DNA from: Bacteroidia bacterium
GTDB lineage: Bacteria > Bacteroidota > Bacteroidia > J057
Assembly (NCBI GenBank): GCA_030430575.1
Contig: JAUIKF010000041.1
Coordinates: forward strand, 1 to 64,000
Reading direction: 5' to 3'
Length of the DNA: 64,000 nt
In this document: positions 33,400 through 41,037 of the stretch, piece after piece
Layout: every line of letters starts with the position of its first letter
How positions within the stretch are numbered: position 1 is the stretch's first letter
The notes under the pieces: model-generated
What the model saw: only the letters and a program-made list of their open reading frames with translations
What the model was told of the DNA's origin: nothing
Database searches by the model: none
Program-made: the position numbers and the translations under genes

Positions 33400-33822
33400 T
33401 CAATCTTCCCAAGTAGTTGACAGTTCGTCAACTTTTTCTTTTGCGTCATCTGATGGCGCTTCAGCAGGTGCAGATGAGGCTGCAGGAGTAGACTCATTGG
33501 ATGAGCCTTCATAGAAGCTTTCAGGCCTGCGGTCAAATTCGTTATAGTCGTAGTCAGGCATCAAGTTCGTCTTGACGTGATCAATCGTTTGGTCAAGGGC
33601 AGCCATGAATTTGTTGAAATCTTCCTTATAGAGGAAAATCTTGTGCTTATCGTACCCATGTCCATTGAATCTCCGCTTGCTCTCAGTTATGGTAATGTAA
33701 TAATCATTTGACCGAGTAGCTCTTACATCAAAGAAATAAGTGCGCTTTCCAGCTCTGATTTTCTCAGAATACACTTCATCTCTTCCTCTAGAGTCATCTC
33801 TTCCTTTGAAATCGTCGTCCAT
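33400..33822 (-). CDS. PUR-alpha-like nucleic-acid-binding protein (DUF3276)
   Basis: A 140-residue protein of the Bacteroidota DUF3276/PUR family, related to PUR-alpha single-stranded DNA/RNA binding proteins. The single PUR-like repeat spans about 18-90: VYSEKIRAGKRTYFFDVRAT, then YYITITESKRRF and KIFLYKEDFNKFMAALDQTI. The N-terminal Asp/Arg stretch and the C-terminal Ala/Ser/Glu tail ending TWED look disordered. The cellular role is not settled. I took the ATG at 33822; an upstream in-frame start would add a hydrophobic segment that does not fit the family. The terminator at 33345 follows it. Confidence 0.85.
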   Translation of the reverse strand: MDDDFKGRDDSRGRDEVYSEKIRAGKRTYFFDVRATRSNDYYITITESKRRFNGHGYDKHKIFLYKEDFNKFMAALDQTIDHVKTNLMPDYDYNEFDRRPESFYEGSSNESTPAASSAPAEAPSDDAKEKVDELSTTWED

Positions 33823-33910
33823 AATGATGAAAATTGTTAGAAATATTTGAGGCAAAAAAAGAAATAATCCGCTTATCCGCAAGGAAATTTTGGGTGAGGT
33901 CTTGTTTCTC

Positions 33911-35092
33911 CTAAGGCTTTTTGCGCTTTTTTCCCAAATCTATCCCTGCTTCTTTCAGCTTTTGGCGTTCTCGTCTACTGTATTCCTTTTGTGATTTTTG
34001 ATCAATTTTGGCCTGGATTTTTTCATTGTGATACACGCTATAAATCCACTTTTGCTCTTGGCTCAACTTCTTATTGTACTTCTCTGCGAGTTCCACATTG
34101 CTATACCATTTGAAGTATCCTCCATTGTTTTTGGTGAAAAGCACCGCATCGTACGAACCATCAGGCCCGACCTCCCAATTGGTCTGAAGGCTATTGGCAG
34201 TAGACTCTGCCAGGTGGTCGAAGACGAGCATCTCTTTACGGCCAAACATCCCCGCCTTCACATAAGCCATATTGAGGGAGAAAGGAGCATTCTCAGAGTA
34301 TTTGAACAGCAGGCGATGTTTTCCTATAAACATCTTCTTTTTCTCTCCTATGAGTTTTTGATAGAAAAATACCTGGGCACCGAATAGCACCTTCTTAGGG
34401 TCTTCAGGGTCAAAATACATGACATCGGCGACCTTATAATTGGTAGACTCGTCTGCGCCATTCCAGCCCATAAGTAGGTAGAAATTGACTTTGCTTTCAA
34501 CCAGAGAGTTAGAAGGACGCCCTGCAAGGACATAGGCATTTTCCGTATTTGGGGGCTTTAGCTTAAAAGTATATTGTGGAATGGTCTTGTGATAACGAGG
34601 CAAATAATACTGGGCGCCTAGCCAATTGTCATTGTCGAGAACCATGTGTTCTAGTTCAGGCGCTATCCGTGGGATCTCCAATAGCGGAATGACCAGGTAT
34701 TCCGTTTTCCCATTTGGATTTTCGTATTTGCGCTGGACCAGCCCAAAATAGTAGTGAAATTGCCTACCCCCATAAGCCGAGCGGTTTCGGTCTACGATAT
34801 GCCAGGTAAATAAGCGAAAAGCGTTGTCAGACGCCCGTAAAATTGACACCGTTTTCAACGAATCAAAGGGGTAATTATAGCTTTCAGGACGCTTTAGCAT
34901 ATCGATGAGCTTTCGGGCAAATACCTTATTTTGCTTGATCTTATAGCTCAGTGAGTCATGCAATAAAACATCCTCTGCCAGGCCTACCAATTCGGACTCA
35001 ATTTGTGCCAAATCAGCCTTCTGTCCCCAAACCGGCTGAAAACTCATCACGAGCATAAAGCTCGCCATCCCCAATACTGTGATAAATTTCAT
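33911..35092 (-). CDS. Secreted protein of unknown function
   Basis: A 393-residue exported protein with a signal peptide (about 1-22, ending VWGQ). The mature part is rich in Tyr, Phe and Trp, with motifs such as FRLFTWHIVDRNRSAYGGRQ, YYLPRYH and LLFKYSENAPFSLNM; the end is basic and rich in Lys, Arg and Gln (residues about 350-393, EYSRRERQKLKEAG). I recognise the general pattern of Bacteroidota-conserved hypothetical proteins but not a family. It is transcribed with the PUR gene, 88 bases upstream of it. Confidence 0.75.
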   Translation of the reverse strand: MKFITVLGMASFMLVMSFQPVWGQKADLAQIESELVGLAEDVLLHDSLSYKIKQNKVFARKLIDMLKRPESYNYPFDSLKTVSILRASDNAFRLFTWHIVDRNRSAYGGRQFHYYFGLVQRKYENPNGKTEYLVIPLLEIPRIAPELEHMVLDNDNWLGAQYYLPRYHKTIPQYTFKLKPPNTENAYVLAGRPSNSLVESKVNFYLLMGWNGADESTNYKVADVMYFDPEDPKKVLFGAQVFFYQKLIGEKKKMFIGKHRLLFKYSENAPFSLNMAYVKAGMFGRKEMLVFDHLAESTANSLQTNWEVGPDGSYDAVLFTKNNGGYFKWYSNVELAEKYNKKLSQEQKWIYSVYHNEKIQAKIDQKSQKEYSRRERQKLKEAGIDLGKKRKKP

Positions 35093-35313
35093 ATGCAAAA
35101 GTAAAAAATATGTGGTTACAATTCGCTAAGTAAACGGCACAAGAAGAAGGGTTAGTGTTTGGGGGGAGAAGTTTAGAGTAGGGGGTTCAGGGTTCGGGGT
35201 TCAGGGTTTTGGGCCTGGGATTTCGCTATGCCTATCTTTCACTATGTAATTGCGCCCAAAATCTGATTTGGTCCCTGAATGGTAACAGGCTAATTTTGGA
35301 GGCAAAAGAAGAA

Positions 35314-35444
35314 GTTCAAATCGTTCAAATGGTTCAAGTCGTTCAAGTAAAACGTAACTGTTGAACCCCATTGAACCCCATTGAACCCCATTGAACCTCG
35401 TTGAACCCTGAACCCTGAACCCTGAACCCTGAACCCTGAACCCT
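35314..35444 (+). repeat. Composite tandem repeats ending at tilS start
   Basis: Four 9-base units of the type GTTCAAATC (35314-35349), four 10-base units TTGAACCCCA/TTGAACCTCG (35361-35400) and six 7-base units GAACCCT (35403-35444). The GTTCAA words of the left block are complementary to the TTGAAC words of the middle block. The last heptamer overlaps the TTG start. Confidence 0.9.
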
Positions 35445-36802
35445 TGCACCTCCTAGACCACATAAAACCCGATGTCAATCGTATGTTGGCGCCTTCAGCC
35501 AAAGTCTTGGTGGCGATCAGCGGAGGCCCTGATTCCGTCTTTTTGGCGTGGGCACTGCATAAGTTGGGGTATAGCATCGCCTTGGCACATGTCAATTATG
35601 GGTTGAGAGGGGAGGAGTCAGAGACTGAGGCACGGCTAGTCGCTCGGTATAGCGTGCAATGGGGCGTGCCCCTTCACTTACTGGAAATCGACCCTACGGT
35701 CTTCCAAAGCGCAGACAAGGATTCGCTTCAGATGAAGGCACGGTCCATTAGATATGATTTTTTTGACCGACTGATGGCTGCACAAGGCTATACCCACTGT
35801 GCGACGGCCCATCATGCTGATGACCAGGCAGAAAGCATCCTGATGAGCCTCATCCGTGGCAATGACGTGCGGGTGATATACGGCGTGCCATCCGTGAGGG
35901 GGGCTTATGTGAGGCCTTTATTGGGGCTGAGAAAAAGCGAAATCATAGCTTTTCTGGAAGAGAAAAAGTTACCCTTTTCCATCGACAGCTCCAATCTCAA
36001 AACGGACTATTTACGCAATAAAATTCGCCACCAAGTTCTCCCAGCACTTCAAGAACTGAATCCAGCTATCTCATCACAGCTGAATGATAGACTTGCCTGG
36101 TATGAACAGCAGCAGGCTCTGTTAGGGAAGGTGCTTGATGAAGCGGCTATGGAAGCTGTTTTCTCAGAAAATGATTCCCTAAAGCTTCATTGGAGGGATT
36201 TTGAGGAAAGGTATGGGGGGGAAATGGTCAACTTGTTGATCGTACATGTCTTAAAAAAAGGCGGATTTCATGGTAAGGACTTGTGGGAAATTGTCAAACT
36301 CAAAAACAGCCAGGTAGGGCGCGAATATTTGACAGCCACACACCGTATAGTGCGCACACGAGAGGGGCTGATGCGATTGCCATTAGCAGAACCCCAAGCG
36401 TTTTTGTCCCAGACCATTACCCTGGAATCTCTTAAGCACGGAATGGAAATAGACTGGGGGGCAAACAAAATAGTGCTCAAATTGGAAGAAGGAATAACCC
36501 CCGATTTTGGGAGAAAGGCGCTGCATTACCTGGATGTTTCTTCCCTTAGTTTTCCCCTGACCCTTCGATCTTGGCAGAAAGGGGATCAAATGCGCCCCTT
36601 GGGCATGGCCCATTTCAAGAAACTCAGTGATATATTTGTCGACGAAAAATACGACCCCCAACAGAAGGCCCAGGCTTGGGTGTTGGAAGATCAGGAGGAG
36701 ATTGTTTTTCTTTCTGGTTTTCGAGTTGCTGAGAAAGCTAAATGGAGAGAGGACTCCAAGTGTGTGTTGAAAATAAGAATTATTAATCATAGTACGGTGT
36801 AA
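35444..36802 (+). CDS. tilS: tRNA(Ile)-lysidine synthase
   Basis: TilS attaches lysine to C34 of the tRNA(Ile) CAU anticodon, an essential modification that switches its decoding from AUG to AUA. The 452-residue form has the PP-loop SGGPDSV (about 25-31), the AHVNYGLRG region, HHADDQAESIL, and SNLKTDYLRNKIRHQVLP, then a TilS C-terminal domain with LRSWQKGDQMRPLGM. The start is uncertain: the TTG at 35444 gives the normal short N-terminus, while the first ATG lies 13 codons in, close to the PP-loop. The leader upstream is only heptamer repeats. Function is well supported by the motif set. Confidence 0.9.
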   Translation: MHLLDHIKPDVNRMLAPSAKVLVAISGGPDSVFLAWALHKLGYSIALAHVNYGLRGEESETEARLVARYSVQWGVPLHLLEIDPTVFQSADKDSLQMKARSIRYDFFDRLMAAQGYTHCATAHHADDQAESILMSLIRGNDVRVIYGVPSVRGAYVRPLLGLRKSEIIAFLEEKKLPFSIDSSNLKTDYLRNKIRHQVLPALQELNPAISSQLNDRLAWYEQQQALLGKVLDEAAMEAVFSENDSLKLHWRDFEERYGGEMVNLLIVHVLKKGGFHGKDLWEIVKLKNSQVGREYLTATHRIVRTREGLMRLPLAEPQAFLSQTITLESLKHGMEIDWGANKIVLKLEEGITPDFGRKALHYLDVSSLSFPLTLRSWQKGDQMRPLGMAHFKKLSDIFVDEKYDPQQKAQAWVLEDQEEIVFLSGFRVAEKAKWREDSKCVLKIRIINHSTV

Positions 36803-36830
36803 ACAAAGTTTTTTGCCAAAACAGCATTGC

Positions 36831-36973
36831 TGTCATTTCGACGACCGTAGGCTTTGCGAAGGGAGGAGAAATCCAACATTCCCTTTTGTTTTAGCTACAT
36901 ATACTGATTGCCTTAGGTTTCGACCAAAATACTAGACCACACCGTTGGATTTCTCCCTTCGGTCGAAATGACA
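36831..36973. repeat. TGTCATTTCGAC inverted intergenic repeat
   Basis: The left end TGTCATTTCGACGACCGTAG... and right end CGGTCGAAATGACA are complementary, with GGAGGAGAAATCCAAC and GTTGGATTTCTCCC pairing inside. This is an IR of about 140 bases; I recall this word from other Bacteroidota intergenic regions, but cannot verify that. Confidence 0.8.
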
Positions 36974-37024
36974 ACTTTGTTGTGAGGGCTCGAAACTTAA
37001 TTTACACTGTAATACATACATTTC

Positions 37025-38113
37025 ATGAAACAAACTGTATATTTTTTTATAGCCTCGCTGAGTCTCCTCGCTGCCTGTCAGTCGTCAGATTCGACCACGG
37101 AACCTGCTGATAATCAGGTAGCTACGGACACCACCTATACCGTTGATGACCTGATCGCTTCGCTGACCAGGCAGCTTGAACGCAGCCCTGACAACTGGGC
37201 CCTATATGAAGAGCGCTCACGCGCCTTTTATGCTAAAGGCGACGTCACTTTGGCGATCAATGACATTCGCGGAGCGATCAATCTATTTGATTCAAGTCCA
37301 GACCTGCACTACTTGCGCGGATTCTACGCCTTTGCAGAAGGAGATACCTCCTTGGCCCTGGCTGAATACCGATTGGCAGCAGAATATGGCAGCAGTGATC
37401 CTGATAATTTTTACCAGATTGGCCAGATCTTTTTCTTTCGAAAACAATACCCACAAGCCCTCGCCAGCTACCAAGAAGCTATCCAGCTAGATAGCTTGTC
37501 AGCTATTTATCCTTTTGCTAAGGGATACTTGGAACATGCACGCGGGAATTTGAAAAAGGCCCAAACCCATTATGAAGAGGCCCTCGCGTTGGATCCTACT
37601 TTTGAAAAAGCCTTGCTCCAGCTTCACGACCTCCACCTCGATGGGTTCAAGGACGAAACCACCGCTATGACCTTTAACCAGCGAGTTCTTGACCGCAATC
37701 CTTTACACCCTCTCGCTCAGTATAACCTTGGCAATTTTCACTACCGGAGAGGCGTTGTGGCTCAGCGAAAAGGGGATGTCCCCACTTTTCAAGGAGCTTT
37801 CAATGAAGCCGTTCAAGCCTATACCTTCGCTATCAATAAAGGCGAAAATGCGAGTTTTGCCGAGCCCTTTTTCTTTCGGGGGTATTGCTACGTGATGGGG
37901 GAGCGATACGACCTCGCCCTCACGGACCTCCAAAAGGCTGTGAAAATTGACTCTACCCATGCGCAAGCGCATTTTTATTTGGGCAGTATCAACGAAAACT
38001 ATGGAGATTTGGAGACGGCCTTGGGGCATTTTGAACGAGCCGTAGCTGCTTCTCCAGACTGGGCAGATGCGCGGGTTGCGGCGGCAGAAGTGCGGAAGCA
38101 GTTGGGGAGGTAG
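37025..38113 (+). CDS. TPR-repeat lipoprotein
   Basis: A 362-residue lipoprotein (lipobox LLAAC, Cys18) made of tandem tetratricopeptide repeats. Repeat-like units are clear, for example WALYEERSRAFYAKGDVTLA, NFYQIGQIFFFRKQYPQALA, AHFYLGSINENYGDLETALG. TPR proteins hold protein complexes together; the partner is unknown. The start at 37025 is fixed by the signal peptide. It is flanked by the TGTCATTTCGAC repeat and by the inverted element at 38118. Confidence 0.85.
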   Translation: MKQTVYFFIASLSLLAACQSSDSTTEPADNQVATDTTYTVDDLIASLTRQLERSPDNWALYEERSRAFYAKGDVTLAINDIRGAINLFDSSPDLHYLRGFYAFAEGDTSLALAEYRLAAEYGSSDPDNFYQIGQIFFFRKQYPQALASYQEAIQLDSLSAIYPFAKGYLEHARGNLKKAQTHYEEALALDPTFEKALLQLHDLHLDGFKDETTAMTFNQRVLDRNPLHPLAQYNLGNFHYRRGVVAQRKGDVPTFQGAFNEAVQAYTFAINKGENASFAEPFFFRGYCYVMGERYDLALTDLQKAVKIDSTHAQAHFYLGSINENYGDLETALGHFERAVAASPDWADARVAAAEVRKQLGR

Positions 38114-38117
38114 GAAG

Positions 38118-38213
38118 AATTGATTTATGAATACTGATTGCAGAACAAGGATTGAAGATGGGAAAAGCACTATATTTCATAAATCATCAATCCTTGTTCG
38201 ATATTCTGCAATC
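38118..38213. repeat. Inverted TTGTTCGATATTCTGCAATC element
   Basis: GATTGCAGAACAAGGATTGA (left arm, 38136-38159) faces ATCATCAATCCTTGTTCGAT plus ATTCTGCAATC (38182-38213). The outer words ATTTATGA and TCATAAAT also pair. The right end overlaps the TGA stop of the minus-strand FolC fusion. Confidence 0.85.
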
Positions 38214-40941
38214 AAAAAAACGCCGCCTCCCGCGGATCATCTCCGCGCAAGCAATACACCGCCTCCACCGCCAAAAACAGCCCTCCAGCTACCAGAATTG
38301 TCATTCTATGTGCCTTGGCATACACCAGGCCTTTTGCCACAGCATCTTCTATTGTGGGGCAATTCATGACATCGATTTCTGGTTTTGCGGCTTCACGAGC
38401 TATCTCATACACCTGACTCGAAGGTGCGCCTTTATGATAAGCACTTGTGCAAATAATGACATCTGCCATTTTCGCTAATGGCTGGACGATTTTTCCAACT
38501 TCTTTATCTTTTGAAACCCCTGTAATCAGCAAAATAGGCCCTTCGATAACCGTTTTTGCCAAGGCAATAATATGTTGAATGGCTGCTGGCGTATGTCCCA
38601 CATCCACATATACGGGCGGCTGTTCATACACTTGTTCAAACCTTCCCGGCCAATACAACTTGCCAAGTGCAGTGGTGACAGCTTGCTGAAAGGTAATGGG
38701 GCTAATTGCGGGGGAATGTTTTTCTATCCATTTTTTTGCCAACAAACTCGCAATCAGTAGATTATCAACCTGATGTTGTCCTGTGATTGCACATTTTACC
38801 TGATCCCATCTCATTCCTTCTACCTCAAAACTGACCGTCATATCTGAGGCTTCAAATGCCACTTGCCTCACGCCGCAATATTGATCAATCGGTAAAAGGG
38901 TAATACTTTTGGAGAGGGCGTAGCGAGAGAGTTTTTGTAACAAATCAACAGGCAATCGCCCTACAACCACCATCGCACCCGAAGGCGCTATGTCGATTTT
39001 ATCAAAGGCAATTTCTTCCAAGGTATTGCCGAGCAGTTGAGTGTGTTCCAATTCGACAGTGGTGAGTGCATTGAAGGAGCCAGGGAAAATACGTGTAGGA
39101 TCGTATCGCCCGCCTATGCCTGCCTCAAGGACAATTGCGTCCGCTTTTTGGGTGAAAAAATGCTGTAACGCGACAGCAGTAAACGCCTCAAATGCGCCGA
39201 TGGTATCTTTGGGATTTTGGTCTTCGTAAGCAGCTTTTTTTGCTAAAAAACTAGCTGAATGGTCGTAAAGGGCTTCTTTGGAGATCATTTCCCCATTCAC
39301 CACCATTCGCTCTCGAAAGTCAAATAGGTGCGGCGACGTGTACAGCCCACACGACAAGCCTAATTCCCGTAAAATACCCGAAACCATTACAGAGACACTG
39401 CCCTTTCCGTTTGTTCCCACCACATGAATTGGGTCTACCTGTGCAGCCCAATCCGAAGAAAGCACTTCTTCACATAGCACCACCATGCGGTGAAGGCCAG
39501 TCCCTGCCCCAAATTTGGGGAGGGAGGAGAGGTCTGAACGTCTGAACGTCTGAACGTCTGAGTGTAAAGGAAGAAAGTCTGATTGTCTGATCGTCTGAGT
39601 GTTTGAGGGTAAAAGATATATTTGATCGTTCAGACCCTCAGACGATCGGACGCTCAGACCTCCCTTTACCTCCCCCAGGAGGTAAAGGGACCCCGTCACC
39701 ACAACCAGCTTATCTTTTGCCTCCTCCTGCAATTGCTGGAGCGTTGACGAAAGCGCTTGCGCGTGGTGGATGGTAAGCTGATGATGATCAAGGTATTTGG
39801 CGAGTTGGGGGGTAGGAATGGCTTTGTGGAAGTCATCAACCAAATAGATCGTGGAAGCAATTTGAGGAGCGAGTTCCAGCAAGGCGGGAAAATCTTTCTG
39901 TTCGGAGATGCCCAGGACGAGGAGGCGCGTATCGTACGTGCTTACTTCATCTAAGGCGCTGATCAGCGCCTTCAGGGCAGGCACATTGTGGGCGGCGTCT
40001 AGGAGGTAAGCGGGATTACCTGCAAGATACTCAAACCGCCCTTCCCAGCGTGTATGCTGAATGCCTGTAAGACATTGAATATCAGTGAGATATCCTGCTT
40101 TTCTGAGTTGAAGGAGGGCTGCGCATATCAGGTTGATATTTTGCTGCTGAAAGCGGCCAGAGAGGGGACATTGAATCGGAATTTGTTGTCCATCCACCTC
40201 GCATACTGCTGTCGAACCCGTGAGGTCAAATTGGTAGGCTTGAAGGAAATTTTGGCCGATAATCAAAGCTCCATTGTTCTCCTGAACTTGTTTGGCAATA
40301 ACCGTTTGTAGGGTAGGGGAAATGTGCTCATTTATCAATAATTCTCCCTTCTCTGAAATGATTCCTGCTTTATCTTTGGCAATCGCTTCAAGGGATTCTC
40401 CTAATTGCTCCTGATGATCCATCCCTACAGTCGTAAGCACAGCGAGCACTTCTGGCAAAAGACTCGTTGCATCATTGGCTCCGCCTACCCCCGCCTCAAA
40501 AATAGCGATGTCTACCTTCGCTTGCTGAAAAACTTGAAGGGCAATCAATATCATGATTTCGAAGAAAGAGGGAAGCATTTCCTGACCATTTTGTGCCACA
40601 AAATCATGTAATTCAGGCTCCAGTTTGTCAGCAGCCGTTTCAAGCTTTGCTTCGCTAATATCCTCATTATCAACGCGAAAGCGCTCGGTAATCGCCACAA
40701 GATGCGGGGAAGTGAACATCCCCGCTTTCTGCCCATCTGCCTTCAGGCAGGCCGCTAACATGGCCGCTACAGAGCCTTTGCCATTGGTACCCACGATCTT
40801 GATGATGGGGAAAGCGATGCTGGGGTGGAAATGCGCCAGCAGCTTGCTGAAACGGTGACGCATGGCGTCGCGACCTGGGAGGCGCTGAGCGCTCCAGGTG
40901 AGGAGGCGGGAGATGGGGGAGGGTGGTAGAGGAGTTGGCAA
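38212..40941 (-). CDS. folC: Tandem FolC-FolC fusion protein
   Basis: A 909-residue fusion of two FolC-like Mur-ligase domains, which add glutamate to folates (and, in bifunctional forms, make dihydrofolate). Domain 1 (about 1-427) has the P-loop VGTNGKGSVAAM, FTSPHL, KAGI, LDAAHN and TGSLYLLGEV, so it looks complete. Domain 2 (about 471-909) has VGTNGKGSVSVM, YTSPHL and EAGIGGRYD, but KIDI replaces KAGI and DVGHTP replaces the LDAAHN motif, so catalysis there is doubtful. The linker (about 428-470) is rich in SDxQT and is translated from the GTCTGAAC repeat element at 39531-39660. Normal FolC is one domain of 400-450 residues. The stop codon lies inside the repeat at 38118-38213. Confidence 0.88.
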   Translation of the reverse strand: MPTPLPPSPISRLLTWSAQRLPGRDAMRHRFSKLLAHFHPSIAFPIIKIVGTNGKGSVAAMLAACLKADGQKAGMFTSPHLVAITERFRVDNEDISEAKLETAADKLEPELHDFVAQNGQEMLPSFFEIMILIALQVFQQAKVDIAIFEAGVGGANDATSLLPEVLAVLTTVGMDHQEQLGESLEAIAKDKAGIISEKGELLINEHISPTLQTVIAKQVQENNGALIIGQNFLQAYQFDLTGSTAVCEVDGQQIPIQCPLSGRFQQQNINLICAALLQLRKAGYLTDIQCLTGIQHTRWEGRFEYLAGNPAYLLDAAHNVPALKALISALDEVSTYDTRLLVLGISEQKDFPALLELAPQIASTIYLVDDFHKAIPTPQLAKYLDHHQLTIHHAQALSSTLQQLQEEAKDKLVVVTGSLYLLGEVKGGLSVRSSEGLNDQIYLLPSNTQTIRQSDFLPLHSDVQTFRRSDLSSLPKFGAGTGLHRMVVLCEEVLSSDWAAQVDPIHVVGTNGKGSVSVMVSGILRELGLSCGLYTSPHLFDFRERMVVNGEMISKEALYDHSASFLAKKAAYEDQNPKDTIGAFEAFTAVALQHFFTQKADAIVLEAGIGGRYDPTRIFPGSFNALTTVELEHTQLLGNTLEEIAFDKIDIAPSGAMVVVGRLPVDLLQKLSRYALSKSITLLPIDQYCGVRQVAFEASDMTVSFEVEGMRWDQVKCAITGQHQVDNLLIASLLAKKWIEKHSPAISPITFQQAVTTALGKLYWPGRFEQVYEQPPVYVDVGHTPAAIQHIIALAKTVIEGPILLITGVSKDKEVGKIVQPLAKMADVIICTSAYHKGAPSSQVYEIAREAAKPEIDVMNCPTIEDAVAKGLVYAKAHRMTILVAGGLFLAVEAVYCLRGDDPREAAFF
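39531..39660. repeat. GTCTGAAC-type inverted repeat inside the FolC fusion
   Basis: GGTCTGAACGTCTGAACGTC at one end and GACGCTCAGACC-type words at the other; both arms consist of 7-10-base words built on TCTGA/TCAGA. The 130 bases are not a multiple of three, so insertion would also join frames. Flanked on the right by a GGAGGTAAAGG hairpin. Confidence 0.85.
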
Positions 40942-40961
40942 AGTGGATTCTGAAAGTAGGT

Positions 40962-41007
40962 TTTTCCACTATTGCGACGGGTTTAAACCCGTCGCAATAG
41001 TGGAAAA
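40962..41007. repeat. Perfect 46-bp ATTGCGACGGGTTT palindrome
   Basis: TTTTCCACTATTGCGACGGG and its exact complement meet at TTTAAA with no loop (23+23). It lies in the divergent gap between the FolC fusion and the lipoprotein at 41038. The flanking T and A runs give it terminator-like form on both strands. Confidence 0.9.
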
Positions 41008-41037
41008 AAATAAAAAAGTCTAGTAGTATGCATCATT

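Noticed and set aside
35361-35444. Telomere-like or CRISPR-like repeat
   Set aside because: Short tandem units of 7 and 10 bases without spacers; fits slippage-generated repeats.
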